From contig NZ_BAUW01000004.1 in NCBI RefSeq assembly GCF_000517385.1, positions 37,920-101,919 on the forward strand: a DNA stretch of 64,000 nucleotides, given 5' to 3'. How positions within the stretch are numbered: the first letter of the stretch is position 1; each line of letters opens with the position of its first letter. This document shows, piece after piece, positions 10,740 to 20,599 of the stretch. The notes under the pieces were generated by a model, which saw only the letters and a program-made list of their open reading frames with translations, was not told the DNA's origin and made no database searches. Position numbers and translations under genes: made by a program. Source of the DNA: Mesobacillus boroniphilus JCM 21738. Its GTDB lineage: Bacteria > Bacillota > Bacilli > Bacillales > Cytobacillaceae.

Positions 10740-11312
10740 TTAATAAGGAAGGTTGTAACCGATTTTTCTTAACTCCCTGATCAACCTGGATACAGGCAGT
10801 CCAACAACTGTGTAATAATCCCCACTGATTTCTTTGACAAGCATGCTGCCGAATCCCTGGATTCCGTAACCGCCTGCCTTATCGAATGGTTCACCGCTCT
10901 TTATATAGGTGTCGATTTCTTCATCTGACAAATCCCAGAACGTCACATCTGTTTTTTCATAGAAACGCGTTTCCTTCTCAGGGGAGATGATCGATACTCC
11001 TGTGTAGACTGAATGGGTGTTCCCAGACAGCTTTTTGAGCATCTGTAAGGCTTCTTGTCCGCTTTCAGGCTTCCCAAGGATTGTTCCATCGTGAACCACG
11101 ACAGTATCCGATCCAATCAGGAAACAATCTGGATAATCATGAGCCACAGTTTCCGACTTTCTGGAAGCAAGCTCCATTACCACTTCAGCAGGACTGAGGG
11201 TTTCACTGAAACTTTCGTCTGCATCACTGCTCGAGATTTCAAATTTCAAGCGGAGGCTTTCAAGAAGTTCTTTTCGCCGTGGAGAAGAAGAGGCTAAAAT
11301 GAGGCGTTGCAT
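10740..11312 (-). CDS. maf: Maf-family nucleotide pyrophosphatase
   Basis: Maf proteins hydrolyse non-canonical or pyrimidine nucleoside triphosphates and affect septation when overproduced. The 190-residue product starts MQRLILASSSPRRKELLESL, the substrate-binding motif, and has the GSDTVV and DKAGGYGIQG blocks. The ATG at 11310-11312 follows AAAGGTG; the longer in-frame reading is upstream noncoding sequence. Confidence 0.94.
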   Translation of the reverse strand: MQRLILASSSPRRKELLESLRLKFEISSSDADESFSETLSPAEVVMELASRKSETVAHDYPDCFLIGSDTVVVHDGTILGKPESGQEALQMLKKLSGNTHSVYTGVSIISPEKETRFYEKTDVTFWDLSDEEIDTYIKSGEPFDKAGGYGIQGFGSMLVKEISGDYYTVVGLPVSRLIRELRKIGYNLPY

Positions 11313-11407
11313 AAAATCACCTTTCTTTTCTATTTGCATCAAAGGGAGATACAAGCTAATACTATCAAAGTTCACCATTTCAAACAATCCAAAGTCCTTA
11401 TTCTGGC

Positions 11408-11446
11408 AAAAAAATCAGAGCCTGGCGCATTTTGCCGAAGGCTCTG
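11408..11446 (-). terminator. Rho-independent terminator after spoIIB
   Basis: Stem CAGAGCC/GGCTCTG with a GC-rich inner part, then seven T on the minus strand. It separates spoIIB from maf. Confidence 0.82.
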
Positions 11447-11512
11447 TTAATTTGTACAATTTCCCGGAAAATATTCTTTCTCCCTTCTGCCAATTAATGA
11501 TTGAGGCAGAGA

Positions 11513-12628
11513 TTATTTGCCAATGGATTGATAGGCTGACAGGAATGCCAGGAGGCTTTTCTCCATTTCAGCCAGCTGGTTGGCATCCTTACCTTTTTGG
11601 TAACTTATAAAAGCAGCACCCGCCCTTTCCATGCTCGCCTTAGCCTTCAGGACAGTTGGATTCTTTATACTCTTGTCTTCAATCTTGCTTATCATTGACT
11701 GGAAGTCCTCTGCTTTCTTCACTTCATCTGGTGCAGCTGCTGTTCCGCTCATCAGGATTGGATAGATTTCTGGTGTCTGCTGGAGGAATTCCGATTCAGC
11801 TGCTGTTAAGCCAGCTGCCGTTCCACCTGGAATTTCGAATGATTTTGCGTATACCTCCTCCACCCCTTTTGCCTTGAATGCTTCTGCCTGTTGTTTGGCA
11901 GACTCAATGCTTCCAGCAGTTCCTAAATAGACGGCGAACTGGCCATTTACAGGAAATAACTCAGCTGTGACTCCCTGGCCAGCAAGGAGGTTCACCCTTT
12001 CCTTGGCAGCAGCCTCTGTTGTGAAAATACCGTTCTGGATAATGAAGACAGGAATTGATTTTAATTCAAGCGACTCCTTTCCGCCTGCAGGACTTTCTTC
12101 TGCCTGCCAGGCTTTTGGCGTGGTGATGGCTGGCGCAGCCGTATCTGGTTCTGATGGCAAGAATTTAAGGAATGTCACGCCAAATGCAGTCCCGAGCAAA
12201 ACGGCAAAAAGGACATTCATAATAATAGTCGTATAAAGACGATTGTTCTTTTTAGACTTAGTATTCCAAACCGAAATGCCTAAGCTTTTCTTTTTCTGTT
12301 TTTTTTCCTGCTTCGGAGCTATTTTGTATTCTTTGATGATTTCCTCTTCGACAGGATCAGGCAAGATCCAGTCAAAGCTCTCCTCGGCTTTTTCCTGGGC
12401 GGCCGCTGTCTCCTTCAACGCTGCATCATTGTCCAGCGGATACTCCTTGCTTCGGTCTCCACGGATCTCGTTGATCTGGTAACTGCTGCTTTTTTCTTTA
12501 TCATATTTAGGTTTTTCTTCTTGGTTAGGTTTCTGTATGGTTCCATTACCCTTAATTTTTTTGTCTGCCTGAACCGGACGGTCCTTGCCATTAATCTTGA
12601 TAGTGATCGTCTTTCCATGCTTGTCCAA
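11513..12628 (-). CDS. spoIIB: Stage II sporulation protein SpoIIB (SPOR domain)
   Basis: SpoIIB localises to the sporulation septum and helps engulfment begin. The product has a charged cytoplasmic part, one membrane segment (TTIIMNVLFAVLLGTAFGVT) and a SPOR domain (VFIIQNGIFTTEAAAKERVN to AKGVEEVYAKSF) followed by an Ala-rich tail. I place the start at TTG 12626-12628 because GGGGGAGG lies eight bases before it; the ATG 13 codons upstream has no ribosome site. That gives about 371 residues. A strong terminator (12682-12714) separates it from the pilus operon, so it should have its own promoter, which I could not identify. Confidence 0.85.
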   Translation of the reverse strand: MDKHGKTITIKINGKDRPVQADKKIKGNGTIQKPNQEEKPKYDKEKSSSYQINEIRGDRSKEYPLDNDAALKETAAAQEKAEESFDWILPDPVEEEIIKEYKIAPKQEKKQKKKSLGISVWNTKSKKNNRLYTTIIMNVLFAVLLGTAFGVTFLKFLPSEPDTAAPAITTPKAWQAEESPAGGKESLELKSIPVFIIQNGIFTTEAAAKERVNLLAGQGVTAELFPVNGQFAVYLGTAGSIESAKQQAEAFKAKGVEEVYAKSFEIPGGTAAGLTAAESEFLQQTPEIYPILMSGTAAAPDEVKKAEDFQSMISKIEDKSIKNPTVLKAKASMERAGAAFISYQKGKDANQLAEMEKSLLAFLSAYQSIGK

Positions 12629-12681
12629 TGCTTGTACCTCCCCCTGCCCGTTCCTATTTTGCTCCATCCTATCATAGTGGC

Positions 12682-12714
12682 AAAAAAATAACAAGACTTT
12701 TGTCGTCTTGTTAT
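12682..12714 (-). terminator. Rho-independent terminator closing the pilus operon
   Basis: A 10-bp stem ATAACAAGAC/GTCTTGTTAT with a six-base loop is followed by seven T on the minus strand, just after pilO. It marks the 3' end of the pil operon and isolates spoIIB. Confidence 0.88.
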
Positions 12715-12743
12715 AGAATGCTTTCGTCAATTTTTTTACTAGA

Positions 12744-13574
12744 TTAATTTTCGGCTGCTTCCTCGGTTTCATCAGCTTCTGACTGCTTTTGTTCGATAAG
12801 ATTTTCCTCTGAATAATCGGCGAACGTTGGGAATGGGTTGCGTTTGTTGGCAGGGGCAGGGGTTTGGATTTTAGGATTATATTCCTTTAATTCCCCTAGC
12901 TCCGGAAAATAGAAGGCATTGATTGTTAGCGCCATTTCTATCGGCAATTCTTCATCTGATAGAGTGAAGATTTCTGGCGGTCCGCTAAAAGAGATAGATT
13001 CTACTACAACTATTCGCCTAAGAGATTCTAGTGCTGAAATGAATTTCTCGAGGCTAAAGTAATTATCCGCTTTAACTTTGATTTGTGCTGTTGTTTTCAC
13101 CAGTCCGTCCGGCATCTCTGATTGTGAATTCATTACTTCCGCCTCAGAATCTGAAGGATTATCCTGATTCTCAGCCTCATCGGTTATTTGATCTAACTGT
13201 TCTGATGATGATGTTTCCGGTGGTATTGTAGTAGCAGCCTGCTGGCTAACATTGAATTCAATCGACGTTACGAAGCTGTTTGAAATGACCTCTGCTTTTT
13301 CAATGTCAAGGACCATCTGCTCAACCATCGGGTCAACAGGAAGCCTTTTTTGCAACTCAGCTGTGCTGCTGAAATCTGTTTCATTGACTGAAGCAAGCCT
13401 TTCTTCCAATGTGGAATTAAGCTGCTGCTCCATTTTTAATTGGCTTTCCTTTAACGACAAACTATTATTCATTGGAGCTAAATAAAGATAGAATGCAGCT
13501 ATATAAATTAATGCAGTCACGATTGCTGCAGCCAGAAGGATTAAGTAATGTTTCTTTTCTAATCGGAGGTTCAT
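12744..13574 (-). CDS. pilO: Type IV pilus inner-membrane alignment protein PilO-like
   Basis: PilO pairs with PilN and links the platform to PilM. The 276-residue product has one N-terminal membrane segment (YLILLAAAIVTALIYIAAFY), a coiled coil (about 35-65) and a ferredoxin-like C-terminal domain (TTAQIKVKADNYFSLEKFIS, LRRIVVVESISFSG). A low-complexity acidic insert lies at about 120-150, and the tail is acidic. It overlaps pilN by 4 bp and is the last gene before the terminator. Assignment rests on architecture and order more than on sequence. Confidence 0.82.
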   Translation of the reverse strand: MNLRLEKKHYLILLAAAIVTALIYIAAFYLYLAPMNNSLSLKESQLKMEQQLNSTLEERLASVNETDFSSTAELQKRLPVDPMVEQMVLDIEKAEVISNSFVTSIEFNVSQQAATTIPPETSSSEQLDQITDEAENQDNPSDSEAEVMNSQSEMPDGLVKTTAQIKVKADNYFSLEKFISALESLRRIVVVESISFSGPPEIFTLSDEELPIEMALTINAFYFPELGELKEYNPKIQTPAPANKRNPFPTFADYSEENLIEQKQSEADETEEAAEN

Positions 13575-14178
13575 GATCCATCTCCTCCTTTAACAGCTGC
13601 CGGTTTAAACAAATCAGGATGGAATACAATCTTATAGGCTGCACTATATCGCGGCAGTGTTTTTCCTTCAGAATCATTGCTTGATCCAGGCTCATCTTCA
13701 ATCTCAGCGGCTACAACATTCAACAATTCAGCTTCTCTGACCCATTCCGATTGTTTAAGGGAGCCTAAGTAAAAGGCAGCGTCTCTTGCAGCATCATATT
13801 GAATCGTGACAAGGATAGAATCCATGTTGCTGTATTCAAAGCTTTGTATGAATCCGCGCTCGGGCAGCAAGGAAATGATGTTCTGCATTATTGGCACTGT
13901 TTGCACAGGGTATCGCTCTATCCATTCAACAGCTTCCTGCAGTTTGATCACTGAATTTCCAGCGTTTTCTTCAGCGAGTTTTTCCTGCTGGGCATTATTC
14001 AAATTTTGCAGAGTCGTGATTTTTTTATCGACAAGCTCCATCTTATTTTCATAGCTTCTGCCATGAAAATATATAACGGAAATAGTTATCGCAATTAAAA
14101 GGAAGACTATAGCGGCGATAATAAGCTGTGATGACTTTCTATGTTCTTTTTTGGTAAAAGATTAATTTCAACCAGCAT
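13571..14178 (-). CDS. pilN: Type IV pilus protein PilN-like, one apparent frameshift
   Basis: Reading from the ATG at 14176-14178 gives MLVEINLLPKK, the start that binds PilM in PilN proteins, then a premature stop. Adding one A in the run at 14147-14152 continues as EHRKSSQLIIAAIVFLLIAI, a membrane segment, and joins the downstream part (SYENKMELVDKKITTLQNLN). The corrected protein has about 202 residues: a short cytoplasmic motif, one membrane helix, a coiled coil and a small periplasmic-type domain. It starts 2 bp after pilM and overlaps pilO. Confidence 0.83.
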
Positions 14179-14180
14179 TA

Positions 14181-15173
14181 TTACACCTCTTTCAAGCCAA
14201 GCCCGAGAGCAAGGTTAAACGCAGCTGTAAATCCATCCGAGTTGGAGCCCATTGCGTTCATATTAATAGTCGATACAGTCATACCGAACCGATCTTTCAT
14301 ATCAGCAATAGCGCGGTCCTGCATCGGATGATCACCATTTACTAAGATTCGCGTTACCTCTTTTTCTCCCTGTGTCAGAGAAAATCGATAAAAATCCATC
14401 AGTTTCGCTATATCCCGATAAATTTCCTCAAGCTGGAATATTATATCTGAAACTTCACCATCATAAACGAGTTCCGGACTTGAATGATCCTCTCGGTGTC
14501 GGGTTAGCTTCCAGTTATCCTTAAGGTCACCAGGGATATGGCGCATAAAAACAGGGATTTGCTCTTCAAAAATACACAAACTGACAACATCAAGGTCAAA
14601 TTGGACAGTCAGCAATACTTCGTTTTTCACAGCCATGTCATAATGGTGATAGAGTCGATAGATTGCTAGTGGTGAAATATCAGCGGCAACCGGCTTAAGC
14701 CGGACACTTTTAAATAAGTCTTCATACTCAAGTATGTATTTTTCCGGTGCTGCAAATAAGAGAATCTCTTTCTTGTTATTCTCAGTTCCCACCGTGATTG
14801 TGTCGAATACCGGGTCTTCAAAAGGCAAATGGATGGTTGAACCCAGCTCCAAATATAAATATCCCTCGATTTCATCTTCGTTGATATCAGCAGGAATTGT
14901 TACCTTCCTGATAATGACAAGGGAATCTGGTACGATGAAGCGGATTTCCCTTTTGGCGATTTTCCACTCAGCAGTGCACTCATCCAGTATATTAGATAAA
15001 GTGGCATAATCAAGGATTTTACCATCTGATATGATTCCTGGCGGTAAATATCTCTCTCCATAATGATTCACTATAATTGGATTCTTCTGCTTTAACTCCA
15101 CAAAACGAATTGAATGGTCATTGAGCACGATATTGGCGATTTTGTTACTGCTGGAAAATAAGGAAAATGCCAT
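14181..15173 (-). CDS. pilM: Type IV pilus actin-like ATPase PilM
   Basis: PilM is a cytoplasmic actin-fold protein that binds the N-terminus of PilN. The 330-residue product has IANIVLNDHSIRFVELKQ at the start, REIRFIVPDSLVIIRKVTIP, and VAADISPLAIYRLY, all typical of the family (Pfam PilM_2). AAGGAG lies eight bases before the ATG. It is followed by pilN and pilO, the classic pilMNO order. Confidence 0.9.
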   Translation of the reverse strand: MAFSLFSSSNKIANIVLNDHSIRFVELKQKNPIIVNHYGERYLPPGIISDGKILDYATLSNILDECTAEWKIAKREIRFIVPDSLVIIRKVTIPADINEDEIEGYLYLELGSTIHLPFEDPVFDTITVGTENNKKEILLFAAPEKYILEYEDLFKSVRLKPVAADISPLAIYRLYHHYDMAVKNEVLLTVQFDLDVVSLCIFEEQIPVFMRHIPGDLKDNWKLTRHREDHSSPELVYDGEVSDIIFQLEEIYRDIAKLMDFYRFSLTQGEKEVTRILVNGDHPMQDRAIADMKDRFGMTVSTINMNAMGSNSDGFTAAFNLALGLGLKEV

Positions 15174-15248
15174 AATTGAAACTCCTTAATGTATGACTGT
15201 ACTTAAACTGATGTTAATTCTTGTATTTTAATTTGCTGTCTATATAAG

Positions 15249-16019
15249 TCAGAATCCAAGCATGAAAAATTGAAGATACCATCCTAAAATTTCTTCACCG
15301 AAGAAATAGGCTGTTAGGGTACCAATGGCAATGAACGGACCAAACGGAATGGCTTGCTTTCTTTTCACAAATCCGAACAGCATGGCAGCAATGCCGAAAA
15401 AAGCGCCATAAAAGGTAGCAAAAAAGAAGGATAGAAGCATAGTCTTAAAGCCAACTGCGAAGCCAATCAACGCAAAAAGCTTGATATCGCCGCCGCCCAT
15501 CCCCCCCTTGCTGATGAGGGCAATAAATAAGAGAATCATGAATCCTGCAACTGCTCCAGCGACTGAGTCCCACCAGGGAGAGAGAGGAAGAAATATACGC
15601 TCAACAATAAAAACACCCGCAAAAACAAGAAGCACCTTATCGGGAATAATCATGTAAGCAAGGTCGGAAACCGTAATGATGATGAACAATGAAATCAAAG
15701 TCAGGGCGATGACCAATTCACCGCTCCATCCAAGCAAAAGATAGGCAGCACCAAACAGCAGACCTGTCAATAGCTCAAAAAAAGGATAAACGGGCGAAAT
15801 GCCGACCTTGCACTGGCGGCACTTCCCCCTTTGAATTAAATATGAGATTACCGGAATCAGTTCAATTGCCTGCAGCTGGTGCCCACACTTCGGGCATGAA
15901 GACCGCGGTGCGATGATTGATTTGCCTTCTGGGACACGCAGGCCTACTACGTTGTAGAAGGAGCCTAGGGTGAGGCCGTAGATAAAGAGAATAGCACTAA
16001 ATAACATTTCATTAACCAT
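15249..16019 (-). CDS. pilD: Prepilin leader peptidase/methyltransferase PilD (ComC-like)
   Basis: This membrane aspartyl protease cleaves and N-methylates type IV pilins. The 256-residue product has the zinc-binding pairs CPKCGH and CRQCK after the first helix, and both catalytic aspartates, in DLAYMIIPD and GGMGGGDIKL. About eight membrane segments are visible. It lies where B. subtilis has comC (between spoIIB and folC), so it may also process the competence pseudopilins. The start has no clear ribosome site, only 12 bp after pilA; translational coupling is likely. Confidence 0.93.
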   Translation of the reverse strand: MVNEMLFSAILFIYGLTLGSFYNVVGLRVPEGKSIIAPRSSCPKCGHQLQAIELIPVISYLIQRGKCRQCKVGISPVYPFFELLTGLLFGAAYLLLGWSGELVIALTLISLFIIITVSDLAYMIIPDKVLLVFAGVFIVERIFLPLSPWWDSVAGAVAGFMILLFIALISKGGMGGGDIKLFALIGFAVGFKTMLLSFFFATFYGAFFGIAAMLFGFVKRKQAIPFGPFIAIGTLTAYFFGEEILGWYLQFFMLGF

Positions 16020-16031
16020 GATATAACTTTA

Positions 16032-16529
16032 TTAATATTCAGTTTCAGCTGCAATGTCATTAACAGAGCTTCTGTTAAGATCTGAAATAGCTACTGGATT
16101 ACTAGAATTGTGTACACCTCTTTTAGAGTTAATCAGTTTTACTGATGTAACTTTTCCTTTATTTACAATTACATAAGAGACATCTGCTGGCTGGTTTTTC
16201 AATATATCCTTCGCATTTCCTTTTTTATAGTCACCTTTGTCTGGATTTTTAATCTCATCTAAATATCTCTCAGTTATAAGGTAATTAAGCGTTAAGTATT
16301 TATCGCCTTCTTCTAGTAAACTTTGATCAGCTGTAACAGCCAATTTCGCAGCATTCACCATCTGTTGGGCATTAGCAACATGTGCATCTTTCTTTGAGTT
16401 ATCAATTAATCCACCAATACTCGGCACAGCAATCGCACTAATAATCCCCAAAATAACAACTACAGCCAAAAGTTCAACTAGCGTCAAACCTCTTTGATCT
16501 TTCATTTTTTTCTTGATTGCTTTCAACAT
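16032..16529 (-). CDS. pilA: Major type IV pilin PilA-like
   Basis: The 165-residue product has a short positive leader and the cleavage site DQRG|LTLVELLAVVVILGII, with Glu at mature position 5, and a hydrophobic helix to about residue 42. The globular part is Lys/Asn-rich and has no cysteines. AAGGAG precedes the ATG. It sits between pilC and pilD, and its size suits the major subunit. A 126-bp gap with a TATAAT-like element upstream may give it extra transcription; no good -35 was seen. Confidence 0.9.
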   Translation of the reverse strand: MLKAIKKKMKDQRGLTLVELLAVVVILGIISAIAVPSIGGLIDNSKKDAHVANAQQMVNAAKLAVTADQSLLEEGDKYLTLNYLITERYLDEIKNPDKGDYKKGNAKDILKNQPADVSYVIVNKGKVTSVKLINSKRGVHNSSNPVAISDLNRSSVNDIAAETEY

Positions 16530-16655
16530 AATAATCTTCTCCTTTTAGTTAAATTCACCTATGACTATTGGAATATATATCTAGTCATATTATAAATGAT
16601 AGGTTATAAATTTCATATAAAGAATGTGTAGAGAATTGTCTCTTTTTGGTCAAAA

Positions 16656-17861
16656 TCAATTTACGTGATTGAATATGTCGAACATTGGAATCATGATGGA
16701 GGTAACGATGGTTCCGACAAGTCCGGCGAGTATGACGATCATGATTGGTTCAATCAATGATTTTAGTTGGTCTGTACTGGTCTCAACTTCTTTTTCGTAG
16801 AAGTCGGCTACTTTTCCAAGCATTGCGTCCAATGACCCTGTTTCTTCACCGATTGCAATCATCTGTGTGACTAGCGGAGGGAAAGCCCAGTGTTTCTTCA
16901 TTGGTCCTGTCATTGATTGTCCAATCTCGAGAGCATCACGAGATTCCCTGACGACTCTACCGACCACTTCATTTTCTACAACATTTTCAACAATCGACAA
17001 CGCCTGTAAGATTGGGACAGAACTGGAAAAGAGTGAGCTTAGCGTTCTTGTCATTCGGGCAAGGACTGCTTTTTGCATCATTTTTCCGAAAATCGGCATT
17101 CGAAGAATAGCGAAATCCAGATAATATTTTGTCTGTTTATTTTTCTTCATTGCCGATAGACCTGCAACAACCCCCAGCAGTAAAAGTAGAATCAGCCACC
17201 AAAAAGATTGCATGAACTGACTCGCTCCAAGAACAAATTTGGTGATGGCCGGCAGTTCACCGCCAAAATCCTCGAACATGACGACAAATGTAGGTACAAT
17301 CAAAACTAATAAAAAGATGACAACGAATATTGCAAGTACTGCGATGACGGCTGGATAACTGACTGCGGCGATGACCTTCTGCCGGGTATTATGCTGCTTT
17401 TCATAATGGTCAGCGAGGCGCTCCAGCGTCTCATCCATATTTCCGCCTGCTTCTCCTGCCTTCACCATATTAATATACATGGATGAAAAGATCTTACTGT
17501 GCTTGGCTGTTGCTTCTGACAGCTGGACCCCTTCTCGCAAGTCTGCTTCAATGTCCATTAGTGCCTTCTTCAATGATTTACTATCCGTTTGCTTCGCTAA
17601 AATTTTTTTGGATTCCACCACCGAAACTCCCGCTTTTAACAAAGTAGCAAACTGGCGAAGATAGATGACTAAATGCTGCAGCTTAACAGGATTTCCGATG
17701 GTAATATCTTTTGTAAGCCAAGTTTCAGGCACTTCGATGATCTCCGTTGTCCTGATTCCTTCCTCACGAAGCTTTTCAAGTGCTTCACGTTTGGAACCGG
17801 CCGTGATCGTGCCTGAGCGTTTTTTTGTCCGGTCGCGTCCGGAATATTTAAATCGTGCCAT
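16656..17861 (-). CDS. pilC: Type IV pilus platform protein PilC
   Basis: PilC is the inner-membrane platform that the assembly ATPases turn. The 401-residue product has two T2SF domains (LRQFATLLKAGVSVVESKKI and LARMTRTLSSLFSSSVPILQ), each ending in a membrane helix, plus a C-terminal helix (IMIVILAGLVGTIVTSIMIP). The MARFKYSGRDRTKKRSGTI start is typical. It begins one base after pilT stops. Confidence 0.94.
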   Translation of the reverse strand: MARFKYSGRDRTKKRSGTITAGSKREALEKLREEGIRTTEIIEVPETWLTKDITIGNPVKLQHLVIYLRQFATLLKAGVSVVESKKILAKQTDSKSLKKALMDIEADLREGVQLSEATAKHSKIFSSMYINMVKAGEAGGNMDETLERLADHYEKQHNTRQKVIAAVSYPAVIAVLAIFVVIFLLVLIVPTFVVMFEDFGGELPAITKFVLGASQFMQSFWWLILLLLLGVVAGLSAMKKNKQTKYYLDFAILRMPIFGKMMQKAVLARMTRTLSSLFSSSVPILQALSIVENVVENEVVGRVVRESRDALEIGQSMTGPMKKHWAFPPLVTQMIAIGEETGSLDAMLGKVADFYEKEVETSTDQLKSLIEPIMIVILAGLVGTIVTSIMIPMFDIFNHVN

Positions 17862-17862
17862 A

Positions 17863-18901
17863 TCAAATCATCTTCTCCGACAAGTATGGTTCAGCGGTTT
17901 CCTTGGAGATGATTCCTCTCTGGACAAGCTCCTTGATGTCCATCTCGAGTGTATGCATGCCATGAATTCTTGAAGTCTGCATGATACTGATAATTTGATG
18001 GATTTTTTCATTCCTGATTAAATTCGCCACGGCTGCATTATTAATCAAAATCTCCGTTGCGCTTCTGCGCCCTTTTTTATCGACAGTAGGAAACAACCTC
18101 TGGGAAATGACTGAAACAAGGACAGATGCAAGCTGAATTCGAATCTGTGCCTGCTGCCCCGGCGGAAACACATCTATTATTCTATTGATTGTAGCGGGGC
18201 GCTTGATGTATGGAGTGTACCCAGTACCAGATGCCCTGTTTCAGCAGCAGTAATCGCTGTCTGTATCGTATCAAGTCACGCATTTCCCCGACCAGGATGA
18301 CATCGGGATCCTGTCGAAGGGCCGCTCGTAATCCATTAGAGAAATTATTCGTGTCGAGACCAATTTCACGCTGGTCAATAATGCTGTTTCCATGCTTATG
18401 CAAATATTCAATCGGGTCCTCTAAGGTGACAATATGCTTCCGCATTGTCGTGTTCATATACTGGATCAATGACGCCAGCGTCGTAGACTTCCCGCTTCCT
18501 GTCGGTCCTGTCACGAGCACCAGTCCCTGTGGTTTCTCGGCAATTCTTTTAAGGATTTCAGGAAGCTCAAGCTCCTCTAATGTCGGGATTCGTGTAGGAA
18601 CGATCCTGACTGCAAGGGAAACGCAGCCCCTTTGATGGTAGGCGTTCACCCTGAACCTGGAGATACCTGCAATTCCATATGAAAAATCCAACTCACCTTT
18701 CGACTTGAACAGACCCCATGAATTTTCGGGCACGATGGCTTTTGCCATTTCTTCTATTTCATCCGGTGTAATCGTATCTGTCCCAAATCTTCTTAAGTCC
18801 CCATTGATTCTCATTACTGGGGGAATACCAACAGTTACGTGAATATCTGAAGCCTTAAGTTCAAAGCCTGACCTCAGCAAAAGTTCTATTTTTTCTTTCA
18901 T
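17863..18901 (-). CDS. pilT: Type IV pilus retraction ATPase PilT, two apparent frameshifts
   Basis: PilT depolymerises pili and powers twitching. The sequence shows ASDIHVTVGIPPVMRINGDL, Walker A VTGPTGSGKSTT, the Asp box HIVTLEDPIEYLH, Walker B DPDVILVGEMRD, and C-terminal AEPYLSEKMI. Two single G losses (TTGAT for TTGGAT near 18272 and CCGCT for CCGGCT near 18197) disrupt the His box; with both restored it reads ETGHLVLGTLHTSSAPATIN. About 346 residues. GGGGAG precedes the ATG. A PilT beside PilB shows this is a retractile pilus, unlike the B. subtilis ComG pseudopilus. Confidence 0.92.
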
Positions 18902-18914
18902 GCTAACTCCCCGC

Positions 18915-20578
18915 TTATTCTGTTATGGCTACCCTTAAAACTTCCTCAGTAGTGGTGAGTCCCTGTTTAATCTTCAGCAGTCCGTCGTCAATCAGGAAAA
19001 TCGTCTTATTTCTGACAGCAATTTCCCTTAATACCATAACAGGCTCTTCATTCATAATCGCTCTGCGAAGTTCATTGTCCACCGCAAGCACCTCATGGAT
19101 GGCCAGCCGGCCGCGATATCCTGTCATATTGCACGAAGAACAGCCTCTTCCCTTCCATACAGTCTCAATCGAAATTCCTCTTTTTAAAAAAATACCCATT
19201 TCGCGTTTTGTAGGCTCATGAGCCTCTGCGCAGTCCCTGCATACCCTTCTGACGAGCCTTTGGGCGACAACTCCGCTTAACGAAGATGCGACAAGGAAAG
19301 GTTCAACACCCATGTCAAGCATTCTTGTTACAGAGCTCAGTGCGTCATTTGTGTGCATCGTGCTGAGTACCAGGTGTCCGGTCAAAGAAGCTCTCACTGC
19401 CACTTCCACTGTCTCTTTATCCCTTATTTCCCCAACCATTATGATGTTCGGATCCTGTCGGAGGATTGATCTCAATCCTGCCGCGAATGTCATGCCAACA
19501 TTCGGATTCACCTGGATTTGATTAATCCCCTCAATCTGGTATTCTACCGGATCCTCAATCGTAATGATGTTAACCTCTTCACTATTCAGCTTGTTCAACG
19601 CGGCATAAAGGGTAGAAGATTTCCCGGAACCGGTAGGACCAGTAATTAAAACAATCCCATTAGGTTTTGAAATCATGTTCGTAAATCGTGTGAAATTGTG
19701 CTGATTGAAGCCTAGCTTTTCGATGTCATTCAATGTGCTGCCCATATCAAGTATACGCATGACGACCTTCTCGCCAAAAACGGTTGGCAGAGTAGAAACA
19801 CGAAGGTCAATAGGATGAAAATCAAGATTGGCTTGATTCTTCCATCCTGAGGAGTTCTGTTCTCCGTAATATCAAGATTCGCCATAATCTTGATCCGGGC
19901 GGTCAGCACATTTTGCATGTGCTTCGGCAGAACCCGTTCCACTCTTAAGATTCCGTCAATACGGTAGCGGATAACTACCTTCGTTTCCTGTGGGTCGATA
20001 TGAATATCACTCGCCTTGTTGGCAGAAGCATTGGATAGCAATTGATTGACCAGTCTGATGACCGGAGAATCCGCCTCTTTCAAACTCTCTTCCTGCACAG
20101 TTTCCATTACTGGGGTGCTGATGCCAATTAAATCATCAAGTCCATCATTATTATCGTAGTATTTATTAATCGCTCGAATGATATCGTCCTTGGTCGCTAT
20201 CGCAGTTTCAATATGAAAGCCTGTCGACAACCTGAGATCATCCACCGTGAAAAAATCCATCGGATCCGCCATTGCAACAAATAGCTTTTCTCCTTCTTTT
20301 TTCAGCGGAATAACTAAATTACGTTTAGCCGTTTCTTTTGGGATAAGTGTAAAAAGCTTCGTATCAAATGGATAGCGATACAAACTGATATGCGGGATTC
20401 CCAGCTGGAACTCGAGAACTTCAATCAGCTGCTGCTCTGTTATAAGCCCTCTTTGCAGGAGTGCATCTCCAAGCTTTTGGCCGGCAGCTTTCTCAGCTAA
20501 TGTGGCTTGCAGTTGATCTTCTGATAGCAGACCTGTTTCGACTAACAGGTCGCCAAGCCGTCTTCTCATTTGTTTCAT
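18915..20578 (-). CDS. pilB: Type IV pilus assembly ATPase PilB with MshEN-like N-terminus, one apparent frameshift
   Basis: PilB powers pilus extension. The N-terminal 60 residues contain a tandem motif, RLGDLLVETGLLSEDQLQAT and KLGDALLQRGLITEQQLIEV, that fits the c-di-GMP-binding MshEN pattern. Then come ASDIHIDPQETKVVIRYRID, Walker A LITGPTGSGKSSTLYAAL, Walker B DPNIIMVGEIRD, the His box GHLVLSTMHTNDA and a zinc motif (CRDC with CSSC). The frame breaks near 19831; adding one G gives GRIKANLDFHPIDLRVSTLP and about 554 residues. Start is ATG 20576-20578 with GGAG eight bases upstream. Confidence 0.92.
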
Positions 20579-20599
20579 ATTCCTCACTCCTGAATTGGC

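Noticed and set aside
17863..20578. pilB and pilT as decayed pseudogenes
   Set aside because: All motifs are intact and each break is one base in a GG run, as in essential genes nearby, so sequencing error is more likely than decay.
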